Positions 41,865-51,487 of a stretch of DNA of 64,000 bases are shown in pieces (position 1 is the first letter of the stretch; each line of letters starts with the position of its first letter). The notes beneath the pieces are model-generated. The model was not told the origin of the DNA and made no database searches. It saw only the letters and a list, made by a program, of their open reading frames with translations. The position numbers and the translations under genes are program-made. Location: positions 75,596 to 139,595 of the forward strand of contig NZ_JANPLK010000043.1 of assembly GCF_031426495.1 (NCBI RefSeq). The letters run 5' to 3'. Source of the stretch: Gemmatimonas sp. Its GTDB lineage: Bacteria; Gemmatimonadota; Gemmatimonadetes; Gemmatimonadales; Gemmatimonadaceae.

Positions 41865-44861
41865 TCAGTATCCACTCGTCGACCGGTACGTCTGACGGTC
41901 GTAGTTGAACTTGAGTTCCGGCTGGGCCTTCAACGCGATGAAGAAATTGAAGGAGAAGCTGCCACTCGGCGTTTGCGAGAAGGCGAACACGGCGTTCCAG
42001 TCATGCAACTGCCGCTGCAGTCCCACCTGCTGGCTCGCGAACCGGGCACGTTCGACGTCGTACTGCGTGCTCCACTGCGCCGACCAGTTCTGCGTGATGT
42101 TGAACGACATCGTCGCAGAGACATTCTGCGTGGCCGGCTGGATGAACGTCGGCGCGCCGATCGCGCTCTGACCTGATGTCAGTCCGGTGGCCTGCGCACT
42201 TTGCGCGTTGAGCAGACACTGGTCGTATACGAAGAAGCCCAACGCGCGCTGCGGTTCGCAAAACGTGGCCGGATCATTCACGATCTGCGTGCCGCCACGC
42301 GGCCGTCGCTGACGCGCGGCATTGTACTGCAGATTCAAATTCCATCCGCCACCAGTGGGGAGCGACGCCTGCATGCCGCGCATGTTCCCGCCACCCGCGG
42401 CATTCATCTGTCGGCTCTGCTGCGCCACGTTCTGGTCGGCCGCATTGCGCGGCGCATTTGTGGTATCGATCGCATCGAGCGCCGTCGACATGCCGAGCAG
42501 GCGGCCGAACAGCGCGACCAGTCCGGACTTGCCGTTGAGCGAGAAGGTAACGCCGAAATCGGTGCGGTACGGACTAAAGGTGGCGGTATCCGAGGCCGGG
42601 TCACCCTGAAACAGATCGTACGACGTGCGGAAGTCGAGGCCGGGCAGCAGATCGGTGCGCCCCGAGAGCGTGAACATCTTGTCGGTGAAGCCGTTACCAG
42701 TGGAGTCGGCACGGATGAAATCGTACGACAGCGACGAGAAGTTGAGCGCCAACAGTTTGATCTTCTTGCCCGATTCCGGCGTCGAGTCGGAGTCCGACTT
42801 GAGCTTCGCTTCCAGGTTGGTCGAGAGGTTGAGCGACACGCGGTTCTGCGCGAGCGACGACAAATAGCCAACCCGCGTGCGCCCGAGCGCCTGGAGATAC
42901 TCGTCGCTGACGTTGGCATTCGGCGAGTAGCTGTAGCTGAGACTGGGGGTGATCGAATGGCGGACCTTGGCGACCGAGCCGAAGCCGGGCAGCATCGCGT
43001 ACAGCGTCGGCGACGCCGACAGCGCATAGCTCAAACGCTTCGACTGCTGCACCCACTTGCCGCCACTCCGCTCCGTGCGGACGAACAGCCCCGATGCGCC
43101 GTCCACGTTGTTCACCGAAATCGACGGGGACAGGTTCCAGGTGCCCTGGAAGAAGCGCGGCAAGCCGAACGACGTAGTCCAGTCGAAGTTCGACTCGTAC
43201 GTCTTGGCGAAGATCCGCGTGGAACGGATCGACGTATCGCGTACGCCGATAATTTCACGCTGCTCGGGGAAATTGCGATACTGATCGGACAGCGTGAAGG
43301 AGTTGTTCCACTGCCAATCGCCGATCTTGATGGGCGTGTCGAAGCCGAACTGCATGTTCCGACGGCTTGCATCGAACTGCACACTGTCGATGCCGCCGCC
43401 CTTGCGGATGTTGTACACGTACGGGAACTGCAGCCCTTGGTCAATGTTGCTCTGTCCCGTGATGGCCAGTCGGAGCGACGGAGTCCAGGCAAACGGTCCG
43501 CCGGCGAGCGTACCGGCGGTAACGTTGAGTGACGGGAAATCCATGTCGACCTGCTTCCGCCCGGGATACTGCACGCGGCTGCCGCCGACGTTGATCTGCG
43601 CCGGACCGACCTTGGTCTGGTAGTTCAGCTGCGACCGGATTGTCGCGTTGGCGGCCGTCGGGTTGATGGTCGTCTGCCGCTGGATCTGCGTGTTTTGGAC
43701 CCAGTTCAAGCGGGCCGTAAGACGCGTCTGTCGTGAAAAGTCCTGGTTGTGATTCCACGTGACCGACGTGTTGGTCGTCCCGTTGCGCTGCGCCAGATAC
43801 GACACCGCGGTCTCACCACTGATGAACCGGTCAAGCCACTTGTAGCGCAGCTCCGCATTGCCCCGCAAGAATCCGGGGTCCTGATCCGTGCTGCGCGCGC
43901 CCGAACGCCAGTCGAACGACGCTTCGGCGTTCATGTAATCACTGATCGCGAGGAAGTAGCCGATATTCGATATGCTGCGGCGATACGACGGGCTGTTCCG
44001 GAACAGTTCGGCAATGCCGAAGTTCGGCGTGAGCATACCGCTGCGCCGGCCGCTACGGACGTCCTGGAAGAAGAACGGAATCCAGAACACCGGCACTTCG
44101 CCGATGTAGAGTACGCCTGGTCTCGCCACCATCACGTTTTCGGACACGAACTTCATGTCCCTGGTCGTAAAGTGAAAATGCGGCTCGGCGTGGTCGCAGT
44201 AGGTGAACGAGCCGTTCTTGGCGAACACGATGTGCCGGCCACTGACCAGCGAATCGGAAATGATCGTGCCGCGCTCAGCGCTCAGGAACAGTCGCTGTCC
44301 CGAGGTCACTGAGGTCGAAAAGGCGCCCGTGACACCCTGCTTCGAACTCAGGTCGTACTCGATGCGACCTTTGGCGATGAAATCGTCGGCGTCCTGCTGC
44401 TGCGGGTCCCGCAGCAGCACCGTATCACCGATGGCGACCACTCGCTTGGTGGAGTCGTTGTAGACGATCGAGTCGCCGATGATCATCGTCTCGTCGCGCT
44501 GCACCGCCGATGGCTTGCCCTTGAGCACCAGAGCTCGAGACAGGGCATCGAAGAACACCGTGTCACCCTGATACTGCACCTTGCGATAGCCCTCACGATC
44601 GAGGAGGGCGCGCATGAGTGAGTCGGGTGGCGTCCAGTTGAACACCTCGCGATCCTTGCTCAGCTTCGCCAGGCTGTCCTGACCCTGCGCCTTACCCGAC
44701 GCCGCCTTTCCCGCGGGCGTCGGGCGCGCAGGAATCGGCCGCTGGGCTCGCAGCGGCGCGGAACGTATTGCGGTGCCGAGCACCAGGCCCAGCATCGCCA
44801 TCGCGACCGAGCGCCAGCCGTGGCGTGCGCGCTCCGCGTGAACGGCAAGCAGTCGACTCAC
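41865..44861 (-). CDS. lptD: LPS-assembly protein LptD-like outer-membrane barrel
   Basis: A 998-residue protein: signal sequence (about 18-40), an OstA/LptA-like jelly-roll N-domain (about 85-240, repeated beta strands such as ETMIIGDSIVYNDSTKRVVAIGD), then a large barrel. The sequence around GEVPVFWIPFFFQDVRSGRRSGMLTPNFG is the conserved LptD junction that inserts LPS into the outer leaflet. The barrel part is Asn/Gln/Ser-rich and diverged, and the paired cysteines typical of E. coli LptD are not obvious. Start is GTG at 44861, overlapping tatC (GTGA). Presence of heptose genes in the window fits an LPS-bearing outer membrane. Confidence 0.88.
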   Translation of the reverse strand: MSRLLAVHAERARHGWRSVAMAMLGLVLGTAIRSAPLRAQRPIPARPTPAGKAASGKAQGQDSLAKLSKDREVFNWTPPDSLMRALLDREGYRKVQYQGDTVFFDALSRALVLKGKPSAVQRDETMIIGDSIVYNDSTKRVVAIGDTVLLRDPQQQDADDFIAKGRIEYDLSSKQGVTGAFSTSVTSGQRLFLSAERGTIISDSLVSGRHIVFAKNGSFTYCDHAEPHFHFTTRDMKFVSENVMVARPGVLYIGEVPVFWIPFFFQDVRSGRRSGMLTPNFGIAELFRNSPSYRRSISNIGYFLAISDYMNAEASFDWRSGARSTDQDPGFLRGNAELRYKWLDRFISGETAVSYLAQRNGTTNTSVTWNHNQDFSRQTRLTARLNWVQNTQIQRQTTINPTAANATIRSQLNYQTKVGPAQINVGGSRVQYPGRKQVDMDFPSLNVTAGTLAGGPFAWTPSLRLAITGQSNIDQGLQFPYVYNIRKGGGIDSVQFDASRRNMQFGFDTPIKIGDWQWNNSFTLSDQYRNFPEQREIIGVRDTSIRSTRIFAKTYESNFDWTTSFGLPRFFQGTWNLSPSISVNNVDGASGLFVRTERSGGKWVQQSKRLSYALSASPTLYAMLPGFGSVAKVRHSITPSLSYSYSPNANVSDEYLQALGRTRVGYLSSLAQNRVSLNLSTNLEAKLKSDSDSTPESGKKIKLLALNFSSLSYDFIRADSTGNGFTDKMFTLSGRTDLLPGLDFRTSYDLFQGDPASDTATFSPYRTDFGVTFSLNGKSGLVALFGRLLGMSTALDAIDTTNAPRNAADQNVAQQSRQMNAAGGGNMRGMQASLPTGGGWNLNLQYNAARQRRPRGGTQIVNDPATFCEPQRALGFFVYDQCLLNAQSAQATGLTSGQSAIGAPTFIQPATQNVSATMSFNITQNWSAQWSTQYDVERARFASQQVGLQRQLHDWNAVFAFSQTPSGSFSFNFFIALKAQPELKFNYDRQTYRSTSGY

Positions 44862-45622
44862 TCGTCCCCGGCAGCAATCCGCCGCTCGCGACGACGACTG
44901 ATGAACTTCGACACCGTGATCGACACCTCGTACAGCAAATACAGCGGAATCGTCAGCGCGATCAGCGACGTCGGATCACTGCCCGGCGTGATCAGCGCGG
45001 CCGCGACGATACACCCTAGAAACGCGTGGCGTCGGAACTTGGAGAGGTACTGCGGCTGCACGATACCCATGGCCGACAACAACGCAATCACGATCGGCAA
45101 CTCGAAGATCGCGCCGAACGCCAGGCACATCGAGATCACGAAGCTGACGTACTGATCGACCGTCTGCATGATCTGCACGGAGCCACTCTGAAAGCTCATG
45201 AAGAAGCTGAGCGTTACCGGCAGCACGTAGAAGAACGACAGCGCCATGCCGGCCAGAAAGAGCACGGCGGCCCCGATCAGCGCCGGGATCACCGCTTTCT
45301 TCTCGTGGCCGTACAGCGCGGGGGAGAGGAATCCCCAGAGTTGCCAGGCCAGCACGGGCGACGCGGCGATCAGCCCCAGCGTGATCGAGGCGTCCATCAC
45401 GATATCGAAGAGGTCGCTCACGTGGGTCACCATGAGCGGCTGCTTCAGATATGGCTGGATCGGCTGCGACAGGAAGGCGATGATGTCGACCTGCTTGGTA
45501 TACAACAGCGCGAAGGCGACGCCAACGCCGATGGCGATGGCTACGGCACATTTGAAAAGCCGCCAGCGCAGTTCCTCGAGATGATCGAGGAACGGCATTT
45601 CCACACTGTTACTGCTGGACAT
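44858..45622 (-). CDS. tatC: Twin-arginine translocase subunit TatC
   Basis: A 254-residue protein with six membrane helices and the TatC signature MPFLDHLEELRWRLF at the N-terminus (residues about 9-23), SPALYGHEKKAVIP in the first cytoplasmic loop, FxFxFELP-like FGAIFELPIVI, and LITPGSDPTSLIALTIPLYLLYE. It recognises twin-arginine signal peptides and recruits TatA. The ATG at 45622 (MSSSNSVE) starts shortly before the signature. It sits between cpoB and lptD, away from tatA, which ends the same long run. Confidence 0.95.
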   Translation of the reverse strand: MSSSNSVEMPFLDHLEELRWRLFKCAVAIAIGVGVAFALLYTKQVDIIAFLSQPIQPYLKQPLMVTHVSDLFDIVMDASITLGLIAASPVLAWQLWGFLSPALYGHEKKAVIPALIGAAVLFLAGMALSFFYVLPVTLSFFMSFQSGSVQIMQTVDQYVSFVISMCLAFGAIFELPIVIALLSAMGIVQPQYLSKFRRHAFLGCIVAAALITPGSDPTSLIALTIPLYLLYEVSITVSKFISRRRERRIAAGDE

Positions 45623-45647
45623 CAGCGGAGTCGTCCTGGTCGCGCCG

Positions 45648-46511
45648 TCAGCGCAGCGTCTTGAGTTGTTCGGCCGCGAGCTCGGCCTCATCGCTGCGCG
45701 GATAGCGCGCGATCACCTGCTCGAGCAGCTGCTTGGCCTGCGACGTATTTCCCCGCTGCAGTACCAGCTGCGCTCGCTTGTACAGGGCGGTCGGTGCCTT
45801 TGCCGACGTGGGATGGGCGCTCACCACGGCGGCATACGCGGCGTCAGCGGCCGGCAGATTCTTTTCCTTGGCGAACGATTCGGCGATCCAGAACTGCGCG
45901 TCGGGCGCGTAGTCCGACGTCGGATAGTTCGTGAGCAGTTCCTGGAAGTAAATGCGCGCGGTCGCACTGCTGCCCCGCGTGAGCTGATCGCGCCCGTCGC
46001 TGTAAAGCTGGTTCGGGCCGGGGGCGCGGGCGGCCGCACTGTCCACCGCCGGCAGCGTCGTACGTCCACTGGTCGGTGGTGCGACGGGTGGCACTGTTCC
46101 GGCGGGCGGCACGGCCACCGGTGCCGAACTGCGCGATTCGATTTCCGAGCGAAGTCGGGCGATCGTCGCCTGACTCTGCCCGAGCAACGTCTGCACCTGC
46201 AGCATCTGTTCGCGAATCGCGCGCATTTCACCGCGAACGTCACCCTGAATGCTGACGGTGCGCGCACTCACCTTAGACAACGAGTCACTGGCGACCTGCA
46301 GCATGCGCATGGTCTGCGTCAATGCGTCGCGCTGCTCGAGCTGATTCTTGAGGATCTCGGCACGCAGCGATGAGATGTCGCTCTGCACGATCCGCACATC
46401 CCCGCGCGTAGCGAAGCATCCCCCCGTGGCGACAAGCGCCACGAGAGGAACAAGCCGCCACACCCGGGAGCGCAGCGTGTGCCGGAGTCCGAGTGCGGCG
46501 GCCGCTATCAT
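45648..46511 (-). CDS. cpoB: Tol-Pal system protein CpoB/YbgF-like lipoprotein
   Basis: A 287-residue protein: N-terminal signal with a lipobox-like ATGGC (Cys32), a coiled-coil (about 45-125), a Pro/Ala/Thr linker and a C-terminal TPR array (about 165-285, with LYSDGRDQLTRGSSATARIYFQELL and two further repeats). This is the CpoB/YbgF layout; E. coli CpoB is periplasmic and links Tol-Pal to PBP1B. Here a lipobox suggests it is lipid-anchored. Start overlaps the pal stop (ATGA). Confidence 0.88.
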   Translation of the reverse strand: MIAAAALGLRHTLRSRVWRLVPLVALVATGGCFATRGDVRIVQSDISSLRAEILKNQLEQRDALTQTMRMLQVASDSLSKVSARTVSIQGDVRGEMRAIREQMLQVQTLLGQSQATIARLRSEIESRSSAPVAVPPAGTVPPVAPPTSGRTTLPAVDSAAARAPGPNQLYSDGRDQLTRGSSATARIYFQELLTNYPTSDYAPDAQFWIAESFAKEKNLPAADAAYAAVVSAHPTSAKAPTALYKRAQLVLQRGNTSQAKQLLEQVIARYPRSDEAELAAEQLKTLR

Positions 46512-47068
46512 GGGGCGCGCAGCTGGTCGCCGCCGGCGATGATCTCGAACGCGTCACGACGGTTGCGCGACCAGGCCTCTTCGGTCGTGCCCTGCACGTC
46601 CGGACGCTCGCGACCGAACGACGCCGTTTCAATGCGTGACGCATCGATGCCGCGGTCGGTCAGGTAGCGCTTCGCCGACTCGGCACGACGACGTCCGAGT
46701 GCAATGTTGTACTCGTCGCTGCCGCGCTCATCGCAATGGCCGGCCACGCGAATCTTGACCCCCGGATTCGCGTTCAGCACCAAGATCTTGGCGTCGAGGT
46801 TCGACTTGGCGTCCTCGCGCAGCTCGTCGGCGTCGTACTCGAAGTAGATCGTCTCGAGCAGGCGTGCGCGCGCGGCCGCCACCATGGCGCGAACATTCTC
46901 CATCGTGTCGCGCGGTGTTGGCGCCGAGGTGGTTGGCCGGGTCGGCTGCTGCGGCTGTGCCACGGGAGGCGTCTCCGTTTGCGGCGCAACCACCGGCTTC
47001 TTGCGGCAGGCGCCGAGCACCAGCGTGGTGGAGACCAGCACCAGGGTGAGACGAGACACACGCATCAT
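46508..47068 (-). CDS. pal: Peptidoglycan-associated lipoprotein Pal
   Basis: A 186-residue OmpA-family lipoprotein: signal with lipobox LGAC (Cys21), a Pro/Thr/Gln-rich tether (about 25-55) and an OmpA-like peptidoglycan-binding domain (about 70-175) with IYFEYDADELR, VAGHCDERGSDEYNIALGRRRAESAKRYL and SFGRERP. It ties the outer membrane to murein and interacts with TolB. Two Met codons open the frame; 47068 is used, with GGAG further upstream. It follows tolB by 39 nt and overlaps cpoB. Confidence 0.95.
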   Translation of the reverse strand: MMRVSRLTLVLVSTTLVLGACRKKPVVAPQTETPPVAQPQQPTRPTTSAPTPRDTMENVRAMVAAARARLLETIYFEYDADELREDAKSNLDAKILVLNANPGVKIRVAGHCDERGSDEYNIALGRRRAESAKRYLTDRGIDASRIETASFGRERPDVQGTTEEAWSRNRRDAFEIIAGGDQLRAP

Positions 47069-47107
47069 GTCGGAAAACTCCGAGGGGGAAAGTGAAAAGG
47101 GTGGTGA

Positions 47108-48412
47108 TTACTGCGGCAACACACGCGGGGACCACGCCGACAATCGCGCTTCAGACCCGAACGTGAGCTGGCGTGATCGTCCGGTTTCGATATCCACGAT
47201 CCACAACTGGCGCGTTCCGCTCCGTGTCGACGAAAAAACGATGTGCCGGGAATCCGGAGCCCACGACGGGTCGTCGTTCCGGCCATCGTTCGTCACAATC
47301 TTCACGGTCTGATCGCGCAAATTGATCGTCATAATTTGGAAGGTACCGCCGTTTCGCGATTGAAACGCCACGAGGCGCCCATCGGGAGACCAATCAGGCC
47401 CCGCGCGATAGTCGCGATCGCCGAACGCGGCCGCCGTCAGCAGCTCCACGTTCGTGCCATCCAGATCGCTAATATACACTTCCGGGTGCCCCGAGCGGTC
47501 GGACATGAACGCGATTCGCTGCCCATCAGGACTAAAGGTCGGCTGTGTACTTGCCCGCCCGCGACCTACGGTGATGCGCCGTGGCGCGCCGCCCTCGATC
47601 GGCATGGCGTAGAGATCGGTTCCCGTGTCCGAGCCACGGGCGTACACCACCGTGCGCCCGTCGGGCGACACCGACGGCGAACTGTGCTCGATGCCCGCCG
47701 ACGACGCCAACGTTCGCTGTGAACCCGTACCGAGATCCGTCATCATGATCGGATTGCGCACACCGTCGAGCACACTGTACACCAGCCCGCGCCCCCCGGG
47801 CAGCCACTGCGGCGACATGCCGCTCGGCGTCGCCGGGGTCACATTTGCGCGATCGCTATCAACTATCCACACCCGCCCGCCGCGCGTGAATGCAATGCGC
47901 GTCTGGGCAATGCCGCGCTGTCCGGTGATCCACTCTTCGATCGCGTCGGACACACCGTGCATCGCCGAGCGCCACGCTGGTGAGAGCGCCGTCGACGGCA
48001 GCGGAAAATCCTTGCTGTTCAGCACGGCCTTCTTTGACACGTCGTGCAACGCGACTCGCACCCATCCCGAGGGTAGCAGCGTGGACTGCACGATGCCATC
48101 CACGCCGAGCTTGGCAAACAGCGCGTAATTGGGCGGTCCGTTCACCACCGGCGCGCTCGACGTGGATACCACGTTGAAGCGATCGCTGTAGTCGAAATCC
48201 CGCGACAGGATCGTTGCCACCGAGTCGCCGTTCACGCCCTTCACCGGCAGCACCATCAGCGCCGTTTTCTGCCCCGCCACGTAGCGCGTGCTCAGGCTCA
48301 CACCCGGCGGTTGCGCCTGCGCTACTACGCGCGACGGCACCGTCGTGCCAACGGCCAGCAGCGCACCGGCAAGCATAGGCCGCGCGCGAAGCAGCAGCGA
48401 AAGAACCTTCAT
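47108..48412 (-). CDS. tolB: Tol-Pal system beta-propeller TolB
   Basis: A 434-residue secreted protein: signal peptide (about 1-34), an N-terminal TolB domain (about 45-165) and a six-bladed PD40 propeller (about 170-430). The blades repeat motifs such as SPSVSPDGRTVVYAR, QPTFSPDGQRIAFMSDRSG, GPDWSPDGRLVAFQSR and DPSWAPDSRHIVFSSTRSG. It is periplasmic and binds Pal and TolA. The ATG at 48412 (MKVLSLLLRARP) starts a normal signal peptide; an ATG three codons earlier is possible. It begins 13 nt after tolA and sits in the canonical order. Confidence 0.94.
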   Translation of the reverse strand: MKVLSLLLRARPMLAGALLAVGTTVPSRVVAQAQPPGVSLSTRYVAGQKTALMVLPVKGVNGDSVATILSRDFDYSDRFNVVSTSSAPVVNGPPNYALFAKLGVDGIVQSTLLPSGWVRVALHDVSKKAVLNSKDFPLPSTALSPAWRSAMHGVSDAIEEWITGQRGIAQTRIAFTRGGRVWIVDSDRANVTPATPSGMSPQWLPGGRGLVYSVLDGVRNPIMMTDLGTGSQRTLASSAGIEHSSPSVSPDGRTVVYARGSDTGTDLYAMPIEGGAPRRITVGRGRASTQPTFSPDGQRIAFMSDRSGHPEVYISDLDGTNVELLTAAAFGDRDYRAGPDWSPDGRLVAFQSRNGGTFQIMTINLRDQTVKIVTNDGRNDDPSWAPDSRHIVFSSTRSGTRQLWIVDIETGRSRQLTFGSEARLSAWSPRVLPQ

Positions 48413-48425
48413 CTGGAGCATGCGG

Positions 48426-49175
48426 TCAGTTGGGTCGCAAGGCATAGTCAAACGTGAAATACACGATCAGCACGTCGTCCGTCCATCCCTGAGGAAGCGG
48501 GCCGAATCCGCGCGTGGAACCAACCGCTTCAACCGCACCCATCGCATCGAGATCGTAGATACGATCACCCGATCCCTTCACGACTTCGATGGCCATCACC
48601 GAGCCGTCGCGACGGATCGTGAATTTCACCTCCGACACGAGCGATGCGGACACACGGCGCGGCGTCCAGTTCAACGTGATTTGCCGGACGATATTCTGCA
48701 GATACCCGGGATACGGAAAGTCGATCCCGCGAATGCTCAGGTTCGCGACATCCGCCCCTTTGCCGCCCTGCGCGCCAGCACCAGCCTTAGGCGCCGCAGT
48801 GGCTTTCGACGCGGTCGGCGATGCGGTCTTCGAACCCGCCGTCTTGGTGCGCGATGTCGAGGGCGTCGCCTTGGGCGACGGCAAAACCTTCTTGGCGGTC
48901 GAGGGCTTCGGGATCACCTTCTCTTCCGGCACACGCTCGGCGCCAGCGATATCCGGGGCCTGCGCCGACGGCTGCGCGGCGGGAGTCACCACACCGGCTT
49001 GTCGCGGTCCAGGCGGTGCACCCACTAACTCTACGCGGTACACCGGCGGACGCGGCGCCTCGGCACGCGTGCCCCACCAGATGGCCGCCGCCACGAGTGC
49101 GAGGTGCACCACCGCGGAGAACGCGATGCCGCGGCCGAGCGTCGTCGGCCCAGTCGCCGTGCGCGACAGGCTCAC
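48426..49175 (-). CDS. tolA: TolA/TonB-family energy transducer
   Basis: A 249-residue protein: one N-terminal membrane helix (about 17-36), a Pro/Lys/Ala/Ser/Thr-rich periplasmic spacer (about 60-145) and a C-terminal TonB-type domain (about 155-245, with YPGYLQNIVRQITLNW and VKFTIRRDGSVMAIEVVKGSG). Its place between tolR and tolB argues for TolA. The C-domain looks TonB-like, so it might also energise the TonB receptor in this window. Start is GTG at 49175, overlapping the tolR stop (GTGA). Confidence 0.88.
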   Translation of the reverse strand: MSLSRTATGPTTLGRGIAFSAVVHLALVAAAIWWGTRAEAPRPPVYRVELVGAPPGPRQAGVVTPAAQPSAQAPDIAGAERVPEEKVIPKPSTAKKVLPSPKATPSTSRTKTAGSKTASPTASKATAAPKAGAGAQGGKGADVANLSIRGIDFPYPGYLQNIVRQITLNWTPRRVSASLVSEVKFTIRRDGSVMAIEVVKGSGDRIYDLDAMGAVEAVGSTRGFGPLPQGWTDDVLIVYFTFDYALRPN

Positions 49176-49585
49176 CGATCGCCGTCCGGTTCAGCGACGA
49201 GCCCGACATCCGTGATGCCCTTGGCCTTCATCGCGGCGACGATGCGCACCACGGTCCCGTACGGTACGGCCTCGTCGGCACGCAGATACACGCCACCGCC
49301 GCCCTTCTTGTCCGACAACGCCTTGATGCTTCCCGCGAACTCGTCGAACGAGAGCTTGGTCTCGTCGATGAAGATCTGCCCACGCCGATCGACCGTGATC
49401 ACGAGTCCGTTTTTCGGTTCCAGCGGCGCGACATCCGCCGTCGGCAGCGCGATATCCACGCCGCCTTGCATGATCGGTGCAGTGATCATGAAGATGATCA
49501 TCAGCAGCATCATCACGTCGATCAGCGACACCACGTTGATCTCAGCGTTCACGCCAGCGCGCTCCCGACGGCGGCCGCGGCGCAT
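49172..49585 (-). CDS. tolR: Biopolymer transporter TolR/ExbD
   Basis: A 137-residue protein with one membrane helix (about 15-37). The conserved proton-path Asp lies in VVSLIDVMMLLMIIFM (Asp23), and the periplasmic domain has YLRADEAVPYGTVVRIVAAMKAKG, typical of ExbD/TolR. It pairs with TolQ to convert proton flow into TolA movement. It starts 2 nt after the tolQ stop. Confidence 0.94.
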   Translation of the reverse strand: MRRGRRRERAGVNAEINVVSLIDVMMLLMIIFMITAPIMQGGVDIALPTADVAPLEPKNGLVITVDRRGQIFIDETKLSFDEFAGSIKALSDKKGGGGVYLRADEAVPYGTVVRIVAAMKAKGITDVGLVAEPDGDR

Positions 49586-49587
49586 CC

Positions 49588-50328
49588 TCAGATCCGCCCT
49601 TCGCGCACCATCAGCGCGATCAGTTCCGAGCCGAAACCTTCAAGCGCGTCGTCGAAGCGATTGAGGCGTGACGCAAACACGTTGTACGCGAACGCCGCCG
49701 GAATCGCGACCGCGAGTGCCGCTGCGGTCGCCATCAGCGCAGTACCAATACCTGGCGCCACCGCTTGAATGTTGCCCGAACCTTTCTGGCCGATGCCGAC
49801 GAACGCTTCGATCACGCCGAGGACGGTGCCGAAGAGGCCAATCAGCGGACTCACGCTGCCGACCGTCGCCAACCACGGGATGTACTGCCCGAGATCTTCA
49901 CGCGCCTTCGACCCTTCGGCGTCGAGCACGAGCCGCAACGCTTCCACCTGTGAGCCGGACAACCGCGCCGTGCGATCATTGGTCGCGCCGAGTGCCGGCT
50001 TGGTGTCGTTCAGGAACGACACCGCTCGCGCGAAAACCGCCGTGAACGCACTGGGCTTGGCCCGCTGCGCGCACAGCATCGCGTCGTCCATGCCGCGCGC
50101 GCGCTCGAAGTCGGCCACAAACGCCCGGCCGTTGGTCTCGGCCGTCTTGAATCCGCGCCACTTCGAGAACATGATCGCCCATGAAATCAGCGACAGCACC
50201 ACCAACAGTGCCAACACGCTCTTTGTAACGGGATCGCTGTTGATCAGCATGCCCAGCATCGATGACGGCAACGCGTCCTTCTCGCTCGCCAGCTGCAGTG
50301 CGGCGAACAGTCCGACCACCGCCGTCAC
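49588..50328 (-). CDS. tolQ: Proton-channel protein TolQ/ExbB
   Basis: A 246-residue MotA/TolQ/ExbB protein with three membrane helices (about 35-57, 148-170 and 190-212) and the family core YIPWLATVGSVSPLIGLFGTVLGVI, then GIGTALMATAAALAVAIPAAFAYN. Together with TolR it forms the proton channel driving outer-membrane constriction and retrograde lipid traffic. The GTG at 50328 overlaps the stop of the upstream epimerase gene (GTGA), so the Tol genes are coupled to it. Confidence 0.94.
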   Translation of the reverse strand: MTAVVGLFAALQLASEKDALPSSMLGMLINSDPVTKSVLALLVVLSLISWAIMFSKWRGFKTAETNGRAFVADFERARGMDDAMLCAQRAKPSAFTAVFARAVSFLNDTKPALGATNDRTARLSGSQVEALRLVLDAEGSKAREDLGQYIPWLATVGSVSPLIGLFGTVLGVIEAFVGIGQKGSGNIQAVAPGIGTALMATAAALAVAIPAAFAYNVFASRLNRFDDALEGFGSELIALMVREGRI

Positions 50329-51296
50329 GCCTGCTGCTCCAGGCGCGCACGACGATCGGCGAAGAACCGATAGGTGTTCTCAAGTCCTTCGCGCAACGTG
50401 ACCTTGGGCGTCCAACCCAGCACGGCCTGTGCCTTCGCGGTGTTCAGTGCGGAGCGGGCGAGCTCACCGGCTCGCGCTGGCGCGTAGTCGATCGGCGAAT
50501 GCGCCGACGAGACGGTACGCAACGTTTCCGCCAGCGTATTCACCGACGTCTCGATTGACGTCCCGATATTGAAGGCGCGAGCATCGAGACGGCCACGCGG
50601 CGGAAGATCGACGGTCGCCGCTGCGAAGTTTGCTCCGGCGACGTCACCGGCGTAGACGTAGTCACGCGTCTGCTCGCCGTCGCCGAATACCGTCAACGCG
50701 CGACCATCAAGTAGGCGGTTGCAGAAGATCGCCACCACGCCCGCTTCACCATGCGGATCCTGACGCGGACCGTACACGTTGCCGTATCGTAGCGCGACGT
50801 TGTCGAGTCCATGCACGCGCCCGTAGTACGCGAGGTAGTACTCGATCGACAACTTCGCGATGCCGTACGGCGCTTCGGGATCCTTGCTGTTCGATTCGGC
50901 GCTCGGCGGCGGATCGAAATCGCCGTACAACGCGCCGCCCGTCGACGACAGAATGGTGCGAGTGGGATGGCCGCCCGCACGGACGGCTTCCATCAAGTTC
51001 AGCGTGCCGAGAATGTTGCGCGTGGCATCGTAGACGGGATCGAGCACACTGCGGCGCACATCGATCTGCGCGGCCAAATGACACATCACGTCGAACTTGC
51101 CATCGCGGATCAGCGCGGCCGCTTCGGGCGTGGTGATGTCGCCGCGCACAAAGCGCGCCGCCGACGGGATGTTCTCCTCACGTCCGCTCGACAAGTCGTC
51201 GAGGATGGTGACCTCCCAGCCCTCGGCCAGAAACCTGTCCGCGACATGGGATCCGATAAAGCCTGCACCACCCGTCACCACGACCGTCTTTGCCAT
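50325..51296 (-). CDS. NAD-dependent nucleotide-sugar epimerase/dehydratase (GalE-like)
   Basis: A 323-residue extended SDR: NAD-binding TGGAGFIGSH (8-17), LDDLSSGREENI, catalytic SSTGGALYG and PYGIAKLSIEYYL (Tyr-x3-Lys), and DYVYAGDVAGANFAA. It resembles UDP-glucose 4-epimerase relatives that act in surface-polysaccharide synthesis. Exact substrate is not readable. The ATG at 51296 begins the Rossmann fold. First gene of the Tol-Pal/Tat/LptD/hut run. The 190-nt gap upstream holds a hairpin belonging to the previous gene and no further CDS. Confidence 0.88.
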   Translation of the reverse strand: MAKTVVVTGGAGFIGSHVADRFLAEGWEVTILDDLSSGREENIPSAARFVRGDITTPEAAALIRDGKFDVMCHLAAQIDVRRSVLDPVYDATRNILGTLNLMEAVRAGGHPTRTILSSTGGALYGDFDPPPSAESNSKDPEAPYGIAKLSIEYYLAYYGRVHGLDNVALRYGNVYGPRQDPHGEAGVVAIFCNRLLDGRALTVFGDGEQTRDYVYAGDVAGANFAAATVDLPPRGRLDARAFNIGTSIETSVNTLAETLRTVSSAHSPIDYAPARAGELARSALNTAKAQAVLGWTPKVTLREGLENTYRFFADRRARLEQQA

Positions 51297-51384
51297 GCCG
51301 TTCGTTTCCTCATCCGATGGGGAAATCCGCTGTCGTCGCGTCTCGCCAAGGGGTTGTCTGAGACGCACAATGTCCCAATGTACA

Positions 51385-51418
51385 CACGCGCCGACGCCCA
51401 CGGGGGCCTCGGCGCGTG
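51385..51418 (-). terminator. Hairpin downstream of the LysM gene
   Basis: A 10-bp outer stem (51385-51394 with 51409-51418) continues as a 4-bp inner stem after one C-C mismatch. Very GC-rich, without a T-tract; probable 3' end of the LysM-gene transcript, about 70 nt past its stop. Confidence 0.5.
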
Positions 51419-51487
51419 CGAGTACAGAATCGAGTTGGGAGCGATGCGACGCCGATCACGTCGCGCGCGGTCACCTCAGGCCACGCG